A stretch of 64,000 bases of DNA from Margaritifera margaritifera (GCA_029931535.1 JAQPZY010001240.1:672001-736000); one strand, 5' to 3'; positions 1 to 10,268 are shown, counted from the stretch's first letter. The notes: a model not told the origin generated them from the sequence alone. Made by a program: numbers and translations.

Positions 1-45
1 TACATACATACATACATACATACATACACATACATACATACATAC
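1..45. repeat. (TACA)n microsatellite at window edge
   Basis: Perfect TACA repeats with one CACA variant. The same tract, followed by the same flank, lies at 28669-28719 upstream of type I copy 3. The window therefore opens inside the upstream region of a repeat unit, not at a natural boundary. Confidence 0.97.
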
Positions 46-449
46 GTCATATTATGGCGATGTTCTCATCCATGAACATTTCCTGTTCAAACGAAGCAAT
101 ACGCCTTATTTAATCTACTTGTATACGCCCACGCGACTCCTCATTAAATTTGATGACCAGAAGTCTAGACAACTGCAAATAATATTTTACGACGCACGTT
201 TGAAAATAGAAATTCGTGCGCCGCAGAACGCATCACAACAAAATATTGTCTTGACAGTATAATAATACAATCCCACTGGGTCGATATTCAAAACTAAAAT
301 GTAAACGTTTTCTTCGCATGTTTTCCTCCGGTGGTGAATAACTATGTAATTTATCTTTTCCAGGTGAGTAGAGCATCGCCGTGAGTGGATCAAGCCAAGC
401 AATCAACAGATACTCGCCTGGCAGTAACTGTGTATCAAAACGATCGGTT
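46..449 (+). promoter_or_regulatory. Conserved upstream region of type I gene copy 1
   Basis: This stretch recurs, with variation, upstream of every TATA box in the array (about 10650-11120, 23515-23985, 28720-29120, 37480-37950, 48378-48756). Shared blocks include CATATTATGGCGA near its start and TTTTCCAGGTGAGTA about 85 bases before the TATA box. The second block could act as a splice donor (AG/GTGAGT) if transcription starts further upstream. Conservation may reflect only recent duplication, so a regulatory role is inference. Confidence 0.4.
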
Positions 450-457
450 TATAAAAG
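450..457 (+). promoter_or_regulatory. TATA box of type I copy 1
   Basis: TATAAAAG followed by GCC. It lies about 80 bases before a consensus splice donor (AAGTAAGT at 529-536) and is kept at the same place in copies 3 and 5. A start near 480 would give a short noncoding first exon of about 50 bases. No transcript evidence is available. Confidence 0.55.
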
Positions 458-530
458 GCCTGTGATGTTAACTATCTACTCAAATTACAGGAACAAGTCT
501 GCTAGTGTGACTTGTTATCATTGAAAAAAA

Positions 531-1052
531 GTAAGTTTGTTTACCTTTCGATAAGTCAACAATTAAAAAAAGACATAATATATTTCTGGCCTATGCCATT
601 TGTTGACTCAGCTTATTTGATTCAGAATCAACTACCATAATGGAGTTGACATATTCATATTAAACAGGAAATAATTTCATTTACCTTTGGACTATCGTAC
701 ATTTCATTTTATTTTTAGTATTCATTAAGTTATGGCTTCATTTAAAATTGCGTCACGCACACCAGTTTTCTGTACCCTCAACTCTGGAACAGTCTGTGAA
801 AAATAATGTACTTGTAAGTCTTGTTGTTCTTGTCATGAAATATTTTCACTCGTACATGTAATAAAGTTAATATTTACATCAGCTGTTATCTATATAGGTA
901 AATTACTGTATGTCACATGACTCTGCAGTTTTATTTATCGAACCAGGTAGAGATCAAACTGATATATGCGACTAATCCGACATTCTTTTTAGAAAACGCG
1001 AAAACTATTGCGAGTAACTTGATCTAAAAAACTTTTCGTGAACCAGTTCTTG

Positions 1053-1090
<38 letters not shown>

Positions 1091-1446
1091 CAGGGCCGGA
1101 TAAAGACCATAAGGGGCACTAAGCACTGAAAAGATTATGGTGTCCCCCCCCCCATGTAATTAAAAATAAAAACAATACTAAACCGTAATTTCTCTTTTTT
1201 TTTTCTTTTTCTTTTTTGTGCCCCTGCTTTGCTGCTGCCCTAAGCACGTGCTTAGTCTGCCTATTGTGTAATCCAGCACTGATTATTATTATTATTAGTA
1301 GTATTTTTTTTTTCATTGTTGTTGTTTTAATGTGAGTTTTGTATGATGGCCAGAAGTTCAAATCTGAGAACAAATTTAAAAACATAAGCGAAATGAAACT
1401 TTTGGTATGACATTAATTAATTACTTAATTTGTTTCTTTTTTATAG
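531..1446 (+). other. 5' UTR intron of type I copy 1
   Basis: The donor is A-rich sequence then GTAAGT at 531. The acceptor is a T-rich run ending TTTTTTATAG at 1446. The ATG lies 65 bases into the next exon. The same structure occurs at 29203-30114 (copy 3) and 48859-49484 (copy 5); copy 5 has a shorter intron because it lacks the MITE at 1091-1281. ATT-repeat runs also lie inside. Confidence 0.6.
1091..1281. mobile_element. hAT-like MITE in intron 1
   Basis: A 191-base element with imperfect terminal inverted repeats. It begins CAGGGCCGGAT and ends AATCCAGCACTG. The inside is C-rich then T-rich, with no coding capacity. It sits in an ATT microsatellite, so the apparent 8-base target duplication ATTATTAT cannot be told from the repeat itself. 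An orthologous copy lies at 29763-29939 in the matching intron of copy 3; none is present in copy 5. Terminal CAG/CTG and 8-base duplications are typical of hAT elements. The family call is by ends only. Confidence 0.65.
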
Positions 1447-1510
1447 GAGAATAGATACAAAATAGATCGTGCAACTTTAATGAGCTGCAATCCTATCTGT
1501 TCTCACTAGT

Positions 1511-3526
1511 ATGAGAAGAAACTTGCGAGTGTTCCTGTACTTTTCACTATGGATGGCTGTCTGTTTAGTAGCCGTCGTATTAAACATCATTAACGTTGAT
1601 TGGTCACAAACCAACATCGTAAATGGAGTCTTCATTGTAGTGGTGTTAGGCATTCTACAAGGCTCCGTTTTCGAATTTCCGGTCCAAACGATCGCAACAC
1701 TTATTGTCGGGGGCGACCGAAGGGAAAATGAGAAGGCTCCAGCTGACCGATTAACGATAGTTTTAAACTACAACCTTCTGGCAACGAGTAAAGATGACAT
1801 CGACGAGTGTTTTGCGACTATGTACGAAGCGTTCATCGGCAATCTTGGACCAAACGTTTCCGCTGTCCTAGTGAGCGCAACAAACGACGAAGAACTGAAA
1901 AAATACGAGGTAGAAAAACGAGACACCAATAGAGCCATAATTTACGATGAACTATTTCGTGAGGGAGTATCATTTTCGGAAGGAGATTACGAATCAATGG
2001 ATCCACTTCGATTAAAAAATGTTTGGCAGATGTATGAAAATATAGATCCAACTGTCTTTATTCGTGAATATTTAGATGATATATGTGACAAATATGCACG
2101 AGAGTTTATGGTGGTGCATCGTGTGAGTCGTGTTGTACGAAAGTGTGGCCAGTATCAAGACTTGATGTTGTTATCAGAAGGAGAATATGAAGCATACAGT
2201 TACTGTGATCCGGAATATTACGGAAAAAGTGCTCGTCCCTACGGACAACCTCTATTTCATGCTTCGGATGACGTGAACAATGTTTTTGAACGTAAATTTG
2301 ATTACACACTCGTCCTTGATGCTGACACTGGTGTGCCAAGAGGTGCAGTGACCGAACTACTTCAGATAGCTGCAGCACATCCGGAAAGGGGTATAATTCA
2401 GCCAGCAATTAAGCTTCATTGCAAACCAGACGACACAATTTTCATGCATTTAGAATCCATGAGACAAGGCATATATGAACCGATGACAAATGCTATTACT
2501 GCCTTCTTAGGTCAATCAGGATTCTTTGGGAAGGGGTTGATAAAAAATCGTGTCTACATTGACAAAGTCATTGGCACCAAAGACAAATTGATTGAACGCG
2601 TTCCAGTGGACGTTCTCAGCCATGATACATTTGAGGCAGCCATTTTACAACCTCTTTATGCTGGATCTGTTTACCTGTTGGAAGCACCAAGCTATAACTA
2701 TATCACCTGGAATATTCGCGAAAGGAGGTGGAATAGGGGTGAGATTCTTCTTGCCATGTATTTTTGGCCTAACGCTTTTGGCAGGCCGATGAGATTCTTG
2801 CAAAAAATCTTTCAGCGAAAGAGCTTTAATATGACCAAAGTGAGAACACCAAGTAAACTTGATTTTGTGAGTTCTTACATTGCTCATTCGGCCTTAAGAC
2901 AAATGTTTATGAAACCTCTTCTTCTGTTGTACATCATTCTTCATATCAGCGTCCATCTTCGTTATCGTTATGCCTCCATCATCATCGTCATGTTCATGGT
3001 GCTCGTCTTCCCCAAGTTTGCAACATGCAACAGGAAAAACTACAAGGGCGTGCTTTTCGAGACAATAGCTTCAATCTGCCAGTTCACCCCCGAGGCTCTC
3101 GTCGGTACAGTCCGTATTTGGCGGTCCTGGGCCGCCAACATCTCGCCCAATGTCCAATGGATTCCACAGAGGGCTGTGGAGGAAGAATTCAAACACTCAA
3201 ATCCTTTTGTTTCCAGTCTGAAACATCTATGGGGATATTCACTATTTGCCTTATTAGCAAGCATTGCCGTCGGCCTATTTTTAGAATCGGCGATTCTAGT
3301 TGTAATTATGTTTGGATCTTTATTCCTTCTTCCGTTTTATACCGGATTTACCTCCCTTTCCCCTAACTTCAACTGCAGCTGTAGAGGACAGAGCCAGGAA
3401 ATGTATAGAGTAAACATTGTAGATGGACTTCAAATAATATCAACAACAGGAATTTATCGAAGTTTGGGCACTCTGACAGATAGTTCGTTTAAATATGACC
3501 CATTCATCTACAAAAACTCCAAGTAA
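1511..3526 (+). CDS. NdvB-like (GT84/GT2-type) membrane glycosyltransferase, copy 1, intact
   Basis: 671 aa in one exon. Membrane segments are near residues 7-29 and 38-66. The catalytic domain follows: a beta-strand start TIVLNYN (82-88), the nucleotide-sugar/metal motif LVLDADTG (D270, D272), acceptor-site motif SGFFGKG (336-342), catalytic-base region VLSHDTFEA (SHD 370-372) and RERRWNRG (403-410), the counterpart of QxxRW. About four C-terminal membrane segments follow (468-482, 486-503, 573-592, 593-612). Spacing and wording of these motifs match the GT part of bacterial cyclic beta-1,2-glucan synthase (GT84), which polymerises UDP-glucose at the inner membrane. The GH94-like phosphorylase domain of NdvB is absent. 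Expected role: membrane-embedded synthesis of a glucan or related beta-linked polysaccharide; donor and product are unproven. The ATG was chosen because it is the first after the acceptor and is shared by copies 3 and 5. A chitin or hyaluronan synthase is less likely because those carry EDR and QRRRW motifs. Confidence 0.88.
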   Translation: MRRNLRVFLYFSLWMAVCLVAVVLNIINVDWSQTNIVNGVFIVVVLGILQGSVFEFPVQTIATLIVGGDRRENEKAPADRLTIVLNYNLLATSKDDIDECFATMYEAFIGNLGPNVSAVLVSATNDEELKKYEVEKRDTNRAIIYDELFREGVSFSEGDYESMDPLRLKNVWQMYENIDPTVFIREYLDDICDKYAREFMVVHRVSRVVRKCGQYQDLMLLSEGEYEAYSYCDPEYYGKSARPYGQPLFHASDDVNNVFERKFDYTLVLDADTGVPRGAVTELLQIAAAHPERGIIQPAIKLHCKPDDTIFMHLESMRQGIYEPMTNAITAFLGQSGFFGKGLIKNRVYIDKVIGTKDKLIERVPVDVLSHDTFEAAILQPLYAGSVYLLEAPSYNYITWNIRERRWNRGEILLAMYFWPNAFGRPMRFLQKIFQRKSFNMTKVRTPSKLDFVSSYIAHSALRQMFMKPLLLLYIILHISVHLRYRYASIIIVMFMVLVFPKFATCNRKNYKGVLFETIASICQFTPEALVGTVRIWRSWAANISPNVQWIPQRAVEEEFKHSNPFVSSLKHLWGYSLFALLASIAVGLFLESAILVVIMFGSLFLLPFYTGFTSLSPNFNCSCRGQSQEMYRVNIVDGLQIISTTGIYRSLGTLTDSSFKYDPFIYKNSK

Positions 3527-4616
3527 AAGGGTCTTGTTGGAAGTGGTATTGAAAACAATATATATACATAAATGTTAGTTTCGTATGTTCTTATCCTAGC
3601 TTCGACCATTCAAATATGGAGTGGGAATCTTCGAAGGCAGATTTCGGCATATTTTGATCGTAAAGAAAACTATACGATAACAACAAGCTTCGAAAAAGAA
3701 CCGAATGCCAATGATACGCAAAGCAAGAGCTCTGTTTCTACATCCCTTTGACAAAATTGAAAATTTGGCTTGAACAAATAGTCATCAAATAGAGGCGACA
3801 TGACTAATGTAGAGATTAAACAATTTTGTTAAGGAAGTATACTGTGGGCCTGAAACACAAGCATCAATAATTAGTAGATTTTTAAAACAAAATCGTTTGA
3901 AAGCATGACATTGTAACAATTTGCACGGTTTTAACCAATCGATTTTCCTCACAAATCAAGCACCCCGTTGGTTTAAACTGATGAAAGGCATTTAAATACA
4001 GTTTGGCTTAGAACAGAACAAAACATTTATTTTAATTAACTCAAGGGTCACAATTAAACATAAGAAATCATAACATGAATTACAAATTTCAGTGCCATGG
4101 CAACTATATTATGGTGAAAGAAATACATTTTTGTACTTTAATAGACGACAACGTGCATTTTTCTCTGGTAAATGAGTATGCGCGGCTATGGACTTCTAAT
4201 TGTATTTGCCGTTCAAAACTACCTCAAGAGTGGTTGTCACTTATGTTGTGTTTGCTGTCTGTATGTTTTTGTTAATTTTATATCTACATTTGTGGAGGTA
4301 TCTCAGGGATATTATGATTTGTTTCTGAGGTGGATGACGTCATTTATGTACATCAGATACATATCAAAGAAAGTATAACTTAAGTTATTGTTGAATATAA
4401 TTATTTTATCCGTATGATTATTCAAATGTCTCATCCTCCATGTCATTGTTTAAATGCAAAAAGTAAATAAATCATTAACTATCAACATCATCGATATTTA
4501 TTAAATTATGATCATTTGTTTTTCTATTTCTTTTTCCTTTTGGTAAAAAAAAAACGTTCCATGAAGCTGTATTTACATTTTGTATCAGACTGAAGAGGAA
4601 AGTTTTATTCATGCTG
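3527..4616 (+). other. 3' UTR and flank of type I copy 1
   Basis: No credible coding region. The flank continues at high similarity after copies 2 and 5. Copy 3 rejoins it only from about 3980. A possible polyadenylation signal AATAAA lies at 4466-4471, giving a 3' UTR near 950 bases if used. Short reading frames here (4075-4378) are not preserved in the other units. Confidence 0.6.
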
Positions 4617-4716
4617 GTACTTTGTCCACTCGTACTGGTCGGTATTTTTGTTCCACTCGTACTAGTCGGTATTTTTGATCCACTCGTACTGGTCGGTATA
4701 TTGGTCTATTCGTAGT
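4617..4716. repeat. 27-bp tandem repeat, about 3.5 copies
   Basis: Repeats of CCACTCGTACTGGTCGGTAT plus about 7 T-rich bases, starting at 4626, 4653 and 4680, with degenerate edges. The same array is found at about 17690-17785, 31666-31760 and, shortened, 52133-52185. Confidence 0.85.
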
Positions 4717-4894
4717 TGGATTTACACCATAGATGTTAATCAGACCTTACGCAGACACCGATTTTATGTAGGAAGAAAGGGTCGTCAATTATTTTTGTTT
4801 ACTTTTGAATTTCACAATTTCATTGAAATCTGAATGAATTTTTCTCTATAGCTTCAATTATTTTCTGTGCTTTGCATCAAAACTGTTCTTATTA

Positions 4895-5151
4895 ATACAT
4901 ACATACATACATACATGCATACATACATACATACATACATACATACATACATACATACATACATACTGTACATGCATACATACATACATACATGCACGCA
5001 TACATACATACATACATGCACGCATACATACATACATACATACATACATACATACATACATACATACATACATACATTCATACATACATACATATATACA
5101 TGCATACATACATAGATACATACATTCATACATACATACATACATACATAC
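4895..5151. repeat. (TACA)n microsatellite, unit 1
   Basis: About 255 bases of TACA repeats with TGCA, CGCA and TATA interruptions. It lies about 1.4 kb after the type I stop codon, as at 17970, 31948 and 52371. All open frames here (Tyr-Ile-His-Thr or Met-Tyr-Val-Cys repeats) are translated microsatellite. Confidence 0.98.
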
Positions 5152-5660
5152 GCAGTCATCATATTATTACTTCAATACACAGACTGAATAACAGTTACCC
5201 ACTATTGTTGTTGTATGTATGCTGTGTGTCGTTTACTGTAACGTACACATTTTTGAGTCACAAAAATGATAACTTTGATTAGTAAAATACTGAATGAGTA
5301 ACAAATTTAAAATTAGTGACAGGACAATATATAAATAACATATAAATCAAGGATAACGACTGTTTATGTGATTCATTTTCTCAGCATGCATTTTTTAAAG
5401 TTAGAGAGATATCCCGAGGAGAAAAACATTAGGCGATATACGCCAAATTTTAAAATAAATGTTAAGTTTAACAATGTAATTTCAATAGTGGAAAAATATC
5501 CGTAATCGTGGATTAACCGCTCCGTATCCGCAACGAAAAATCCGCATACTGCGGTAAAGCTTTGTCAGACTGTTATGATAAAGCAGTATTGTGTGATTTA
5601 TGCTGATACACAAAATAGTGTGAATTCATGAAGCAAATAGTGATTGAAGATACTTTCAGT
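5152..5660. other. Spacer without gene
   Basis: AT-rich unique-looking sequence kept in all four units (18093-18615, 32110-32630, 52635-53150). I see no coding region, RNA gene or element ends in it. Confidence 0.6.
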
Positions 5661-5671
5661 TACAGTAAATG

Positions 5672-5880
5672 CAAGAACCCAGGGGGTTTGAAGCGATTAG
5701 TGTGCCGGACTCTTGACAAGAAGGGCGCGGGTTCGAATTCAGTCCAGACCAAGCTGAGTCGGTCGTCATGGTTTCTCCATGGGCAATGCGCTCTGCTCCA
5801 ATTTCCTCGGTGTGATATAACCTTTCAAGTACTAACGTGTTATTTTTAAGTACCAGAACAAATATAGTAAATACCAGTGG
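5672..5880 (+). mobile_element. tRNA-derived SINE (SINE-A), unit 1
   Basis: The head resembles a tRNA: GGATTAG-like box A region near 5685-5705, then a box B-like GGGTTCGAATTC at 5729-5740. A body follows (GGTCGTCATGGTTTCTCCATG and GGCAATGCGCTCTGC). The tail is TTAAGTACCAGAACAAATA. Orthologous insertions sit at 18622, 32637 and 53158, so this copy predates duplication of the segment. The type II halves of the units keep only a tail-like part (GTTAAGCACCAGAACAAATA). Confidence 0.7.
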
Positions 5881-5967
5881 TGGGGAAACTTCAAACAAAC
5901 ACAATACAAAGCAGTGATTATAGCAGTGATTCAAATAAAAGCAATATCGTGAAGTCGAAAATGAGGT

Positions 5968-6403
5968 TGGTTGGTTGTTATGGGTTTAACGCCATTTTTC
6001 AGCGCATGATAATATACATGGCGGCCAGTGTATTTGGTGGAGGAAGAACCCGAGAAAACCCCGGGAAGAACCACCGGCTCACGGGAATCTACTGGCAAGC
6101 TTTCTCACATACCCACGTTAACCGAGCCCGAGGCTCGAACCCACGAGGATTTTGTTGTTGTTATGGGTTTAACGCCATTTTTCAGCACATGATAGGCTAT
6201 ACATGGCGGCCAGTATATTTTGGTTGGAGGAAGAACCCGGGAAGAACCCCGGGAAGAACCACCGACCCACGGGTTTCTACTGGCAAGCTTTCTCACATAC
6301 CCACATTGGCTGAGCCCGAGACTCGAACCCACGTGGACAGAGGTGAGATGTCAGTGATCTGTGAAGGCGAACCCCTTAGACCACTCGGCCACCCGGGGCC
6401 CCG
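5968..6403 (-). mobile_element. Dimeric tRNA-Leu/Ser-like SINE (SINE-B), private to unit 1
   Basis: Read on the minus strand from 6403, it starts with a tRNA-like head: box A TGGCCGAGTGG, then box B GGGTTCGAGTCTCG. A body follows (GAGAAAGCTTGCCAGTAG, CTGGCCGCCATGTATA) and a tail GGCGTTAAACCCATAACAAC. A second monomer, beginning at its box B (about 6137 down to 5968), follows in the same direction. The element is flanked by an 11-base direct repeat GAAAATGAGGT at 5957-5967 and 6404-6414. Units 2 and 3 show an empty site here (about 18905 and 32920). This is a clean retroposon insertion after the duplication. Confidence 0.85.
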
Positions 6404-6414
6404 GAAAATGAGGT

Positions 6415-7479
6415 AATTGGAACACTGGGGTTAATGGGACAGTTTTAATATTTTTTTTTCTTCTAGCAACAAAGAACCTAAAATCATGCCTTTCAATTGA
6501 GATCCTATAAAACGAAAGTAGAATTTAGTTCAGTCTTGCCATAAAATCTCGCTTCTCTGTCTAAAGATAAAAAACCTGAAGTCATAATAATTATGTTTCA
6601 TAATGTTAGGGGGAAAGAATGAGGAGGAGTTATGGAACCTTGTTGAATTGAATATACATTTGCTGTACTTTGCAGACGTAAATTTTATAATAAATACATA
6701 TTTTAGGGCAAAAGAGAACAGTCAATAAAATCTAGGTGCTTTCATCTGCCCGTCTTGCGACCTAAGGTGATTTATGTTTAAGAAAATGTTTTAAAACAAA
6801 TATTGTTAAGAACAAAAATGCAAATGACACATATTATTTCATCTGACGCTGCGGTAAAATTTATGTGAAAATATGATCTTAAATAATTGTGCATCTATAT
6901 TGGGAATTAGCCAGATGTGATTAGAATTGCGGCATGAAATGCAACTATAATGTTATGCATACAGGTAATGACCGAAGTAATTGCTGCCTCACTTTTGAGG
7001 AAAATAATTCATTGTCTGCATGATGTCAAATTGACGTGAGTCCATGAAAAAAGGTGTTCGTTCGTTAAGCCGTTTGCATCTTGTTTTCTCGCAATTACGA
7101 ATGTATAGCACTTTTAACAGAAAAAAAGAAAGAAATACTTCTAAGAAAAGAAAGCATGAATCTCACCCACCTCACCCCCACCCCCACTTACTCCAATGTA
7201 TTGGGGTTACTGGGACATTACTTGCTAGAACTTGAAATTTATCCTCCATGTTTGTTTTTTTTTAGAAAGCAGGACATAATCATTATACCCTAAAATTATA
7301 TAAAGCAGTGATGATACGACGTGTTCCGTCCGTCCGTCTGTGTAAGAGTGCATCCGTTTGGAAGTCGCGGGAATTCATGTATCATCTGGTTAATTTAAAC
7401 CTTTACTAAGAGATAAGATATTTTGGTTTTGAGCTGAATGTGTGCGTCCTTGTTTATTTCTTTCATTTTTTTTATAAAG
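6415..7479. other. Spacer without confident gene, unit 1
   Basis: Conserved in the other units. A T-rich run ending in AG near 7264 precedes a short reading frame starting KAGHNHYTLKLYK that recurs in units 2, 3 and 4. It may be an old exon, but no supported gene model results. A CCGTCCGTCCGTCTGTGTAA stretch follows at about 7326. The rest shows nothing recognisable. Confidence 0.45.
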
Positions 7480-7780
7480 AAGGTGAAAAATGTTTCAGTA
7501 CTGATTTTCATATCCGACGACGGTAAAGAATGTCAAGCAGACAATTCCATTGTAGCAGACCATCCCATTGTAGCAGACAATTTCCATTGTAGCAGACAAT
7601 CTCACTGAAGTTTTTAAGAGACTGCATATTAACAAGTTCAATGAGACGGTCGCCTTCTTTGTAAATGACAGGAACACTACTGTTGTTATTGAGGATTACT
7701 GTGGATTCTATCCAAATGATGGCGATATGGCCCAGATAAGAATTTGGTCCCTTGAAGTTCCTGTCGGGACAATTGTTTAA
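7480..7780 (+). pseudogene. Short conserved coding-like element ('KIV element'), unit 1, frameshifted
   Basis: I do not recognise the family. The frame opens after a T-rich, acceptor-like run and reads KKVKNVSVLIFISDDGKECQ, then a duplicated IVAD segment. A one-base insertion (AATTTCC for AATTCC) breaks the frame. It resumes as a conserved C-terminal half containing FVNDRNTTVVIEDY, CGFYPNDGDMAQ and a stop after PVGTIV. The element recurs at 19929, 33890, 43381, 54501 and 63595. Differences are often synonymous in the last half, which suggests a former exon. It may be the last exon of a small secreted protein gene, or part of an old transposable element. Confidence 0.35.
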
Positions 7781-7899
7781 GGCTGTAATATAATGGTGGA
7801 CTAAAAGATTTTTAGATCACCTAGAATTTGATATTGCCAGAGTGATACTTTAAATCTCTGTCTTGCCCTTCGCCATTTCCCATGTAAATTTGGTTATTA

Positions 7900-7902
<3 letters not shown>

Positions 7903-7969
<67 letters not shown>

Positions 7970-7981
7970 TTGAGAGAGAGA
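7903..7981. repeat. (GA)n microsatellite, unit 1
   Basis: About 64 bases of GA then a short imperfect continuation. It lies about 120 bases after the KIV element, as in every unit. Unit 1 lacks about 470 bases here compared with unit 2 (20382-20860): the sequence jumps from CTACTTTATT to AGGCGTTCC at 8011. Confidence 0.95.
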
Positions 7982-8145
7982 AAGATCACTAACTGTAATC
8001 ATCTACTTTATTAGGCGTTCCTTTTATCTTCAAAAGAACACAGGGATTCGTTGTGTAAATATACCGAGAAAATCTTATTCACAAGGGCCCTCAGAGTCAT
8101 GAACATACAGGATTTAGCCTAATTTTGTTCACACTAATTTCTTTT

Positions 8146-8290
8146 GACTGCGGGACCCCAGGTCACTCACAAATCTCACCTCTGTCCGCGTGAGTTCGAG
8201 TCTCGGCTATATGAGAAAGCTTGCTAGCAGCTTCCCGTAGGTCGGTGGTTCTGCTGAAACATGTCGCTAAACCCAACAAAAACCAGAAAT
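8146..8290 (+). mobile_element. SINE-B fragment, plus strand, unit 1
   Basis: Contains the box B-like GAGTTCGAGTCTCGG, then GAGAAAGCTTGCTAGCAG, CGGTGGTTC and a tail CGCTAAACCCAACAAAAACC. It belongs to the same family as 5968-6403 but lies in the opposite orientation and is internally shortened. Fuller versions sit at 20990, 34980 and 55935. Confidence 0.7.
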
Positions 8291-10268
8291 AAAATAGTTT
8301 GACTGCTCGTGACTTTGTACACACATACAATTACTGGCATGATAATGCTCTGGCAGAAGTCGTTTTTTTTCTTCCCCAAGCGACTAATATCCGGAGACGC
8401 ATTATGCGAAGACAGATTTGGGTCAATGCTGGTCGCAGTTGAATGGGCATTATACAAGGTAAATACAGTCGTTATTTAAATCATTAATCCATATTTATCC
8501 TCTATCTGTTTTCATGTACACAAGAAATGGCATATTTGATTTCTCATGTCGATACGCCACCTAATGTATATTACATACCTTAGAGTGAAACATTCGACAG
8601 GACCCACATCATTGACCAGTTTTGAAGTTAAGAAAGAGTTTTAAATGTGCGTGAATTCAATTTAATTTACAAGAGTTTCCTCGAAGACTTTTCTATTTAC
8701 AAAAATATAGAGGGAATTATTTACATAAACTTTAAGAAGAAATGTGATCTCATTTTCCCCGAAATGCTGTTTTGCGATACAAGTAAAGATTGATTGATTG
8801 CTTGATTGCTTGATTGATTGATCGGTTGATGGATTGAAGCAATCTTACTATCCCTCATTGAGAGATTCATGTCTATCAGATGTTCATTTTCAGGCGAAAA
8901 ATCTTTCAGAAAAGAAAATGTTGTATTGATACTCACTAATTAGTTACTAGATACCACCAACTTTAGACATTGAGATACAGTAAAACTAACAAGAGTACCA
9001 CTTTAAAAGTAAAGTTCTGTATTTCTGGAAGAAATTTTCTTGACCTAATTTAAGTGGAGCTGCTAGGAATCCTTTAAAATGATATCGTCTTCTTTCAAAT
9101 ATTGCTAAGAAGGAGGACATATATCTGTTATTGAAAGCAGAGTTATTATTCGATGGCTATTTTTTAAAACTGTGACATGACAGTACAGCATCAAATGGCG
9201 CATGAACTCTGAAATGAATGGAGGACATCCTAGTATCGTGTTGTGACATAAACATGTTTTTATCGCCACGGTTGATAATTCTTTTATTAAAAACATGTTT
9301 TATGGGATTTGTTGCCTAGATTAATAAATAAATATTTATGTTCTATAAATTATTGTAAAGTACCTTGTCTTCATCCATCAAATGTCACGTATTGATGTTT
9401 AGTATTTGTTTAACAGCCTTTGCTTCACTAAATCAGCTTGCTTCACTAAATCAACAAAAGTGAGAGCATTTGACAATATCTTTAAACTGATTTTGTAAAG
9501 AATAAAAACAACAGATATATAATCAAATAAATCGTACAACATTCATTGTCCATAGTGAATACATGAAAAGAATATTGTTCACATCGCCATAAAGTTGTAC
9601 AAGAAGCTCTAAAGAAATTGATAAGACGAAAATCGATTCAATTTTTTTCTGAGCTATAAAACTCGTGCAAAGGAAGAGAATTAGAAGAGTTACTAATTTT
9701 TTTGTTGACATATAAGTTTTACATAAAATAAATTGCAAAATATAAATAAAAATTGGAAACTGGAATATTAAGTTCACTGCTAGGACATGTTTGTGTAAAG
9801 AGACATGTTGTGATGGTGGTATTGTTGAGTCAAATAATACACATCATACAAACACCTAGTAAAAAAGACAAATTTATCCTTTCTTCTTAAATAATTTCTG
9901 TTTTTGCTATTATATATATAATTGAAAACAACCAACTCAAAATAGATTTAATCTAGAGAAATAGCAGTCTTGACATCTCTACACATATCAAGGGACAAAT
10001 GCACATTTTTACAACAAATACAGCACAAATTTTGCATACATGAAAAGGAAATAATATATAGATCCATGGCAAGGATCACTTAAACTTTTCAAAATGGGTG
10101 AGAAAACCAGCCAAAAGATGTAATACCTGGGGGGAGGGGGGGGGTACAAGCCTGTTGTGAAATACAATTTATGCCCGGGGACGGAACGAATGGAGATCTG
10201 GCAACTGGGGATCTAAACACAAACGCGTTTCCTTCAGAAAGCAAAGGGGAACCCCAATCCAAAACTGG

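Noticed and set aside
2106..2408. Minus-strand frames over the glycosyltransferase (1833-2051, 2106-2408, 2645-2887 and equivalents in the other copies)
   Set aside because: Antisense shadows of the coding region. They recur only because the gene itself is duplicated.
1511..3526. Chitin synthase or hyaluronan synthase as the identity of the glycosyltransferase
   Set aside because: Those families carry EDR and QRRRW motifs with different spacing. The VLSHD, SGFFGKG and RERRWxRG motifs here follow the GT84/NdvB pattern.
4854..5282. Reading frames of 61-102 aa rich in Met-Tyr-Val-Cys or Tyr-Ile-His-Thr (also at 17941, 31906 and 52330)
   Set aside because: They are translations of (TACA)n microsatellite in several frames on both strands; no protein character beyond the repeat.
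5700..5745. Functional tRNA gene at the SINE-A head
   Set aside because: Box B is good but box A is degenerate, no cloverleaf acceptor stem forms, and the sequence continues into a SINE body.
7262..7345. Possible exon starting KAGHNHYTLKLYKA after an acceptor-like T run, ending at a GTAAG site
   Set aside because: Recurs in all units but small indels alter its frame (for example at 19695 and 63058), and no joined gene model could be built. Kept only as a lead for the KIV element.
8378..8460. Possible exon ISADALCEGRFGSMLVAVGWALYK followed by a GTAAAT donor, recurring at 21290, 35280, 44180 and 56240
   Set aside because: It continues into a GTCGCAGTTGG...GGGCATT or GGGCGTTAAAC segment typical of SINE tails in such genomes; more likely part of a repeat than an exon.
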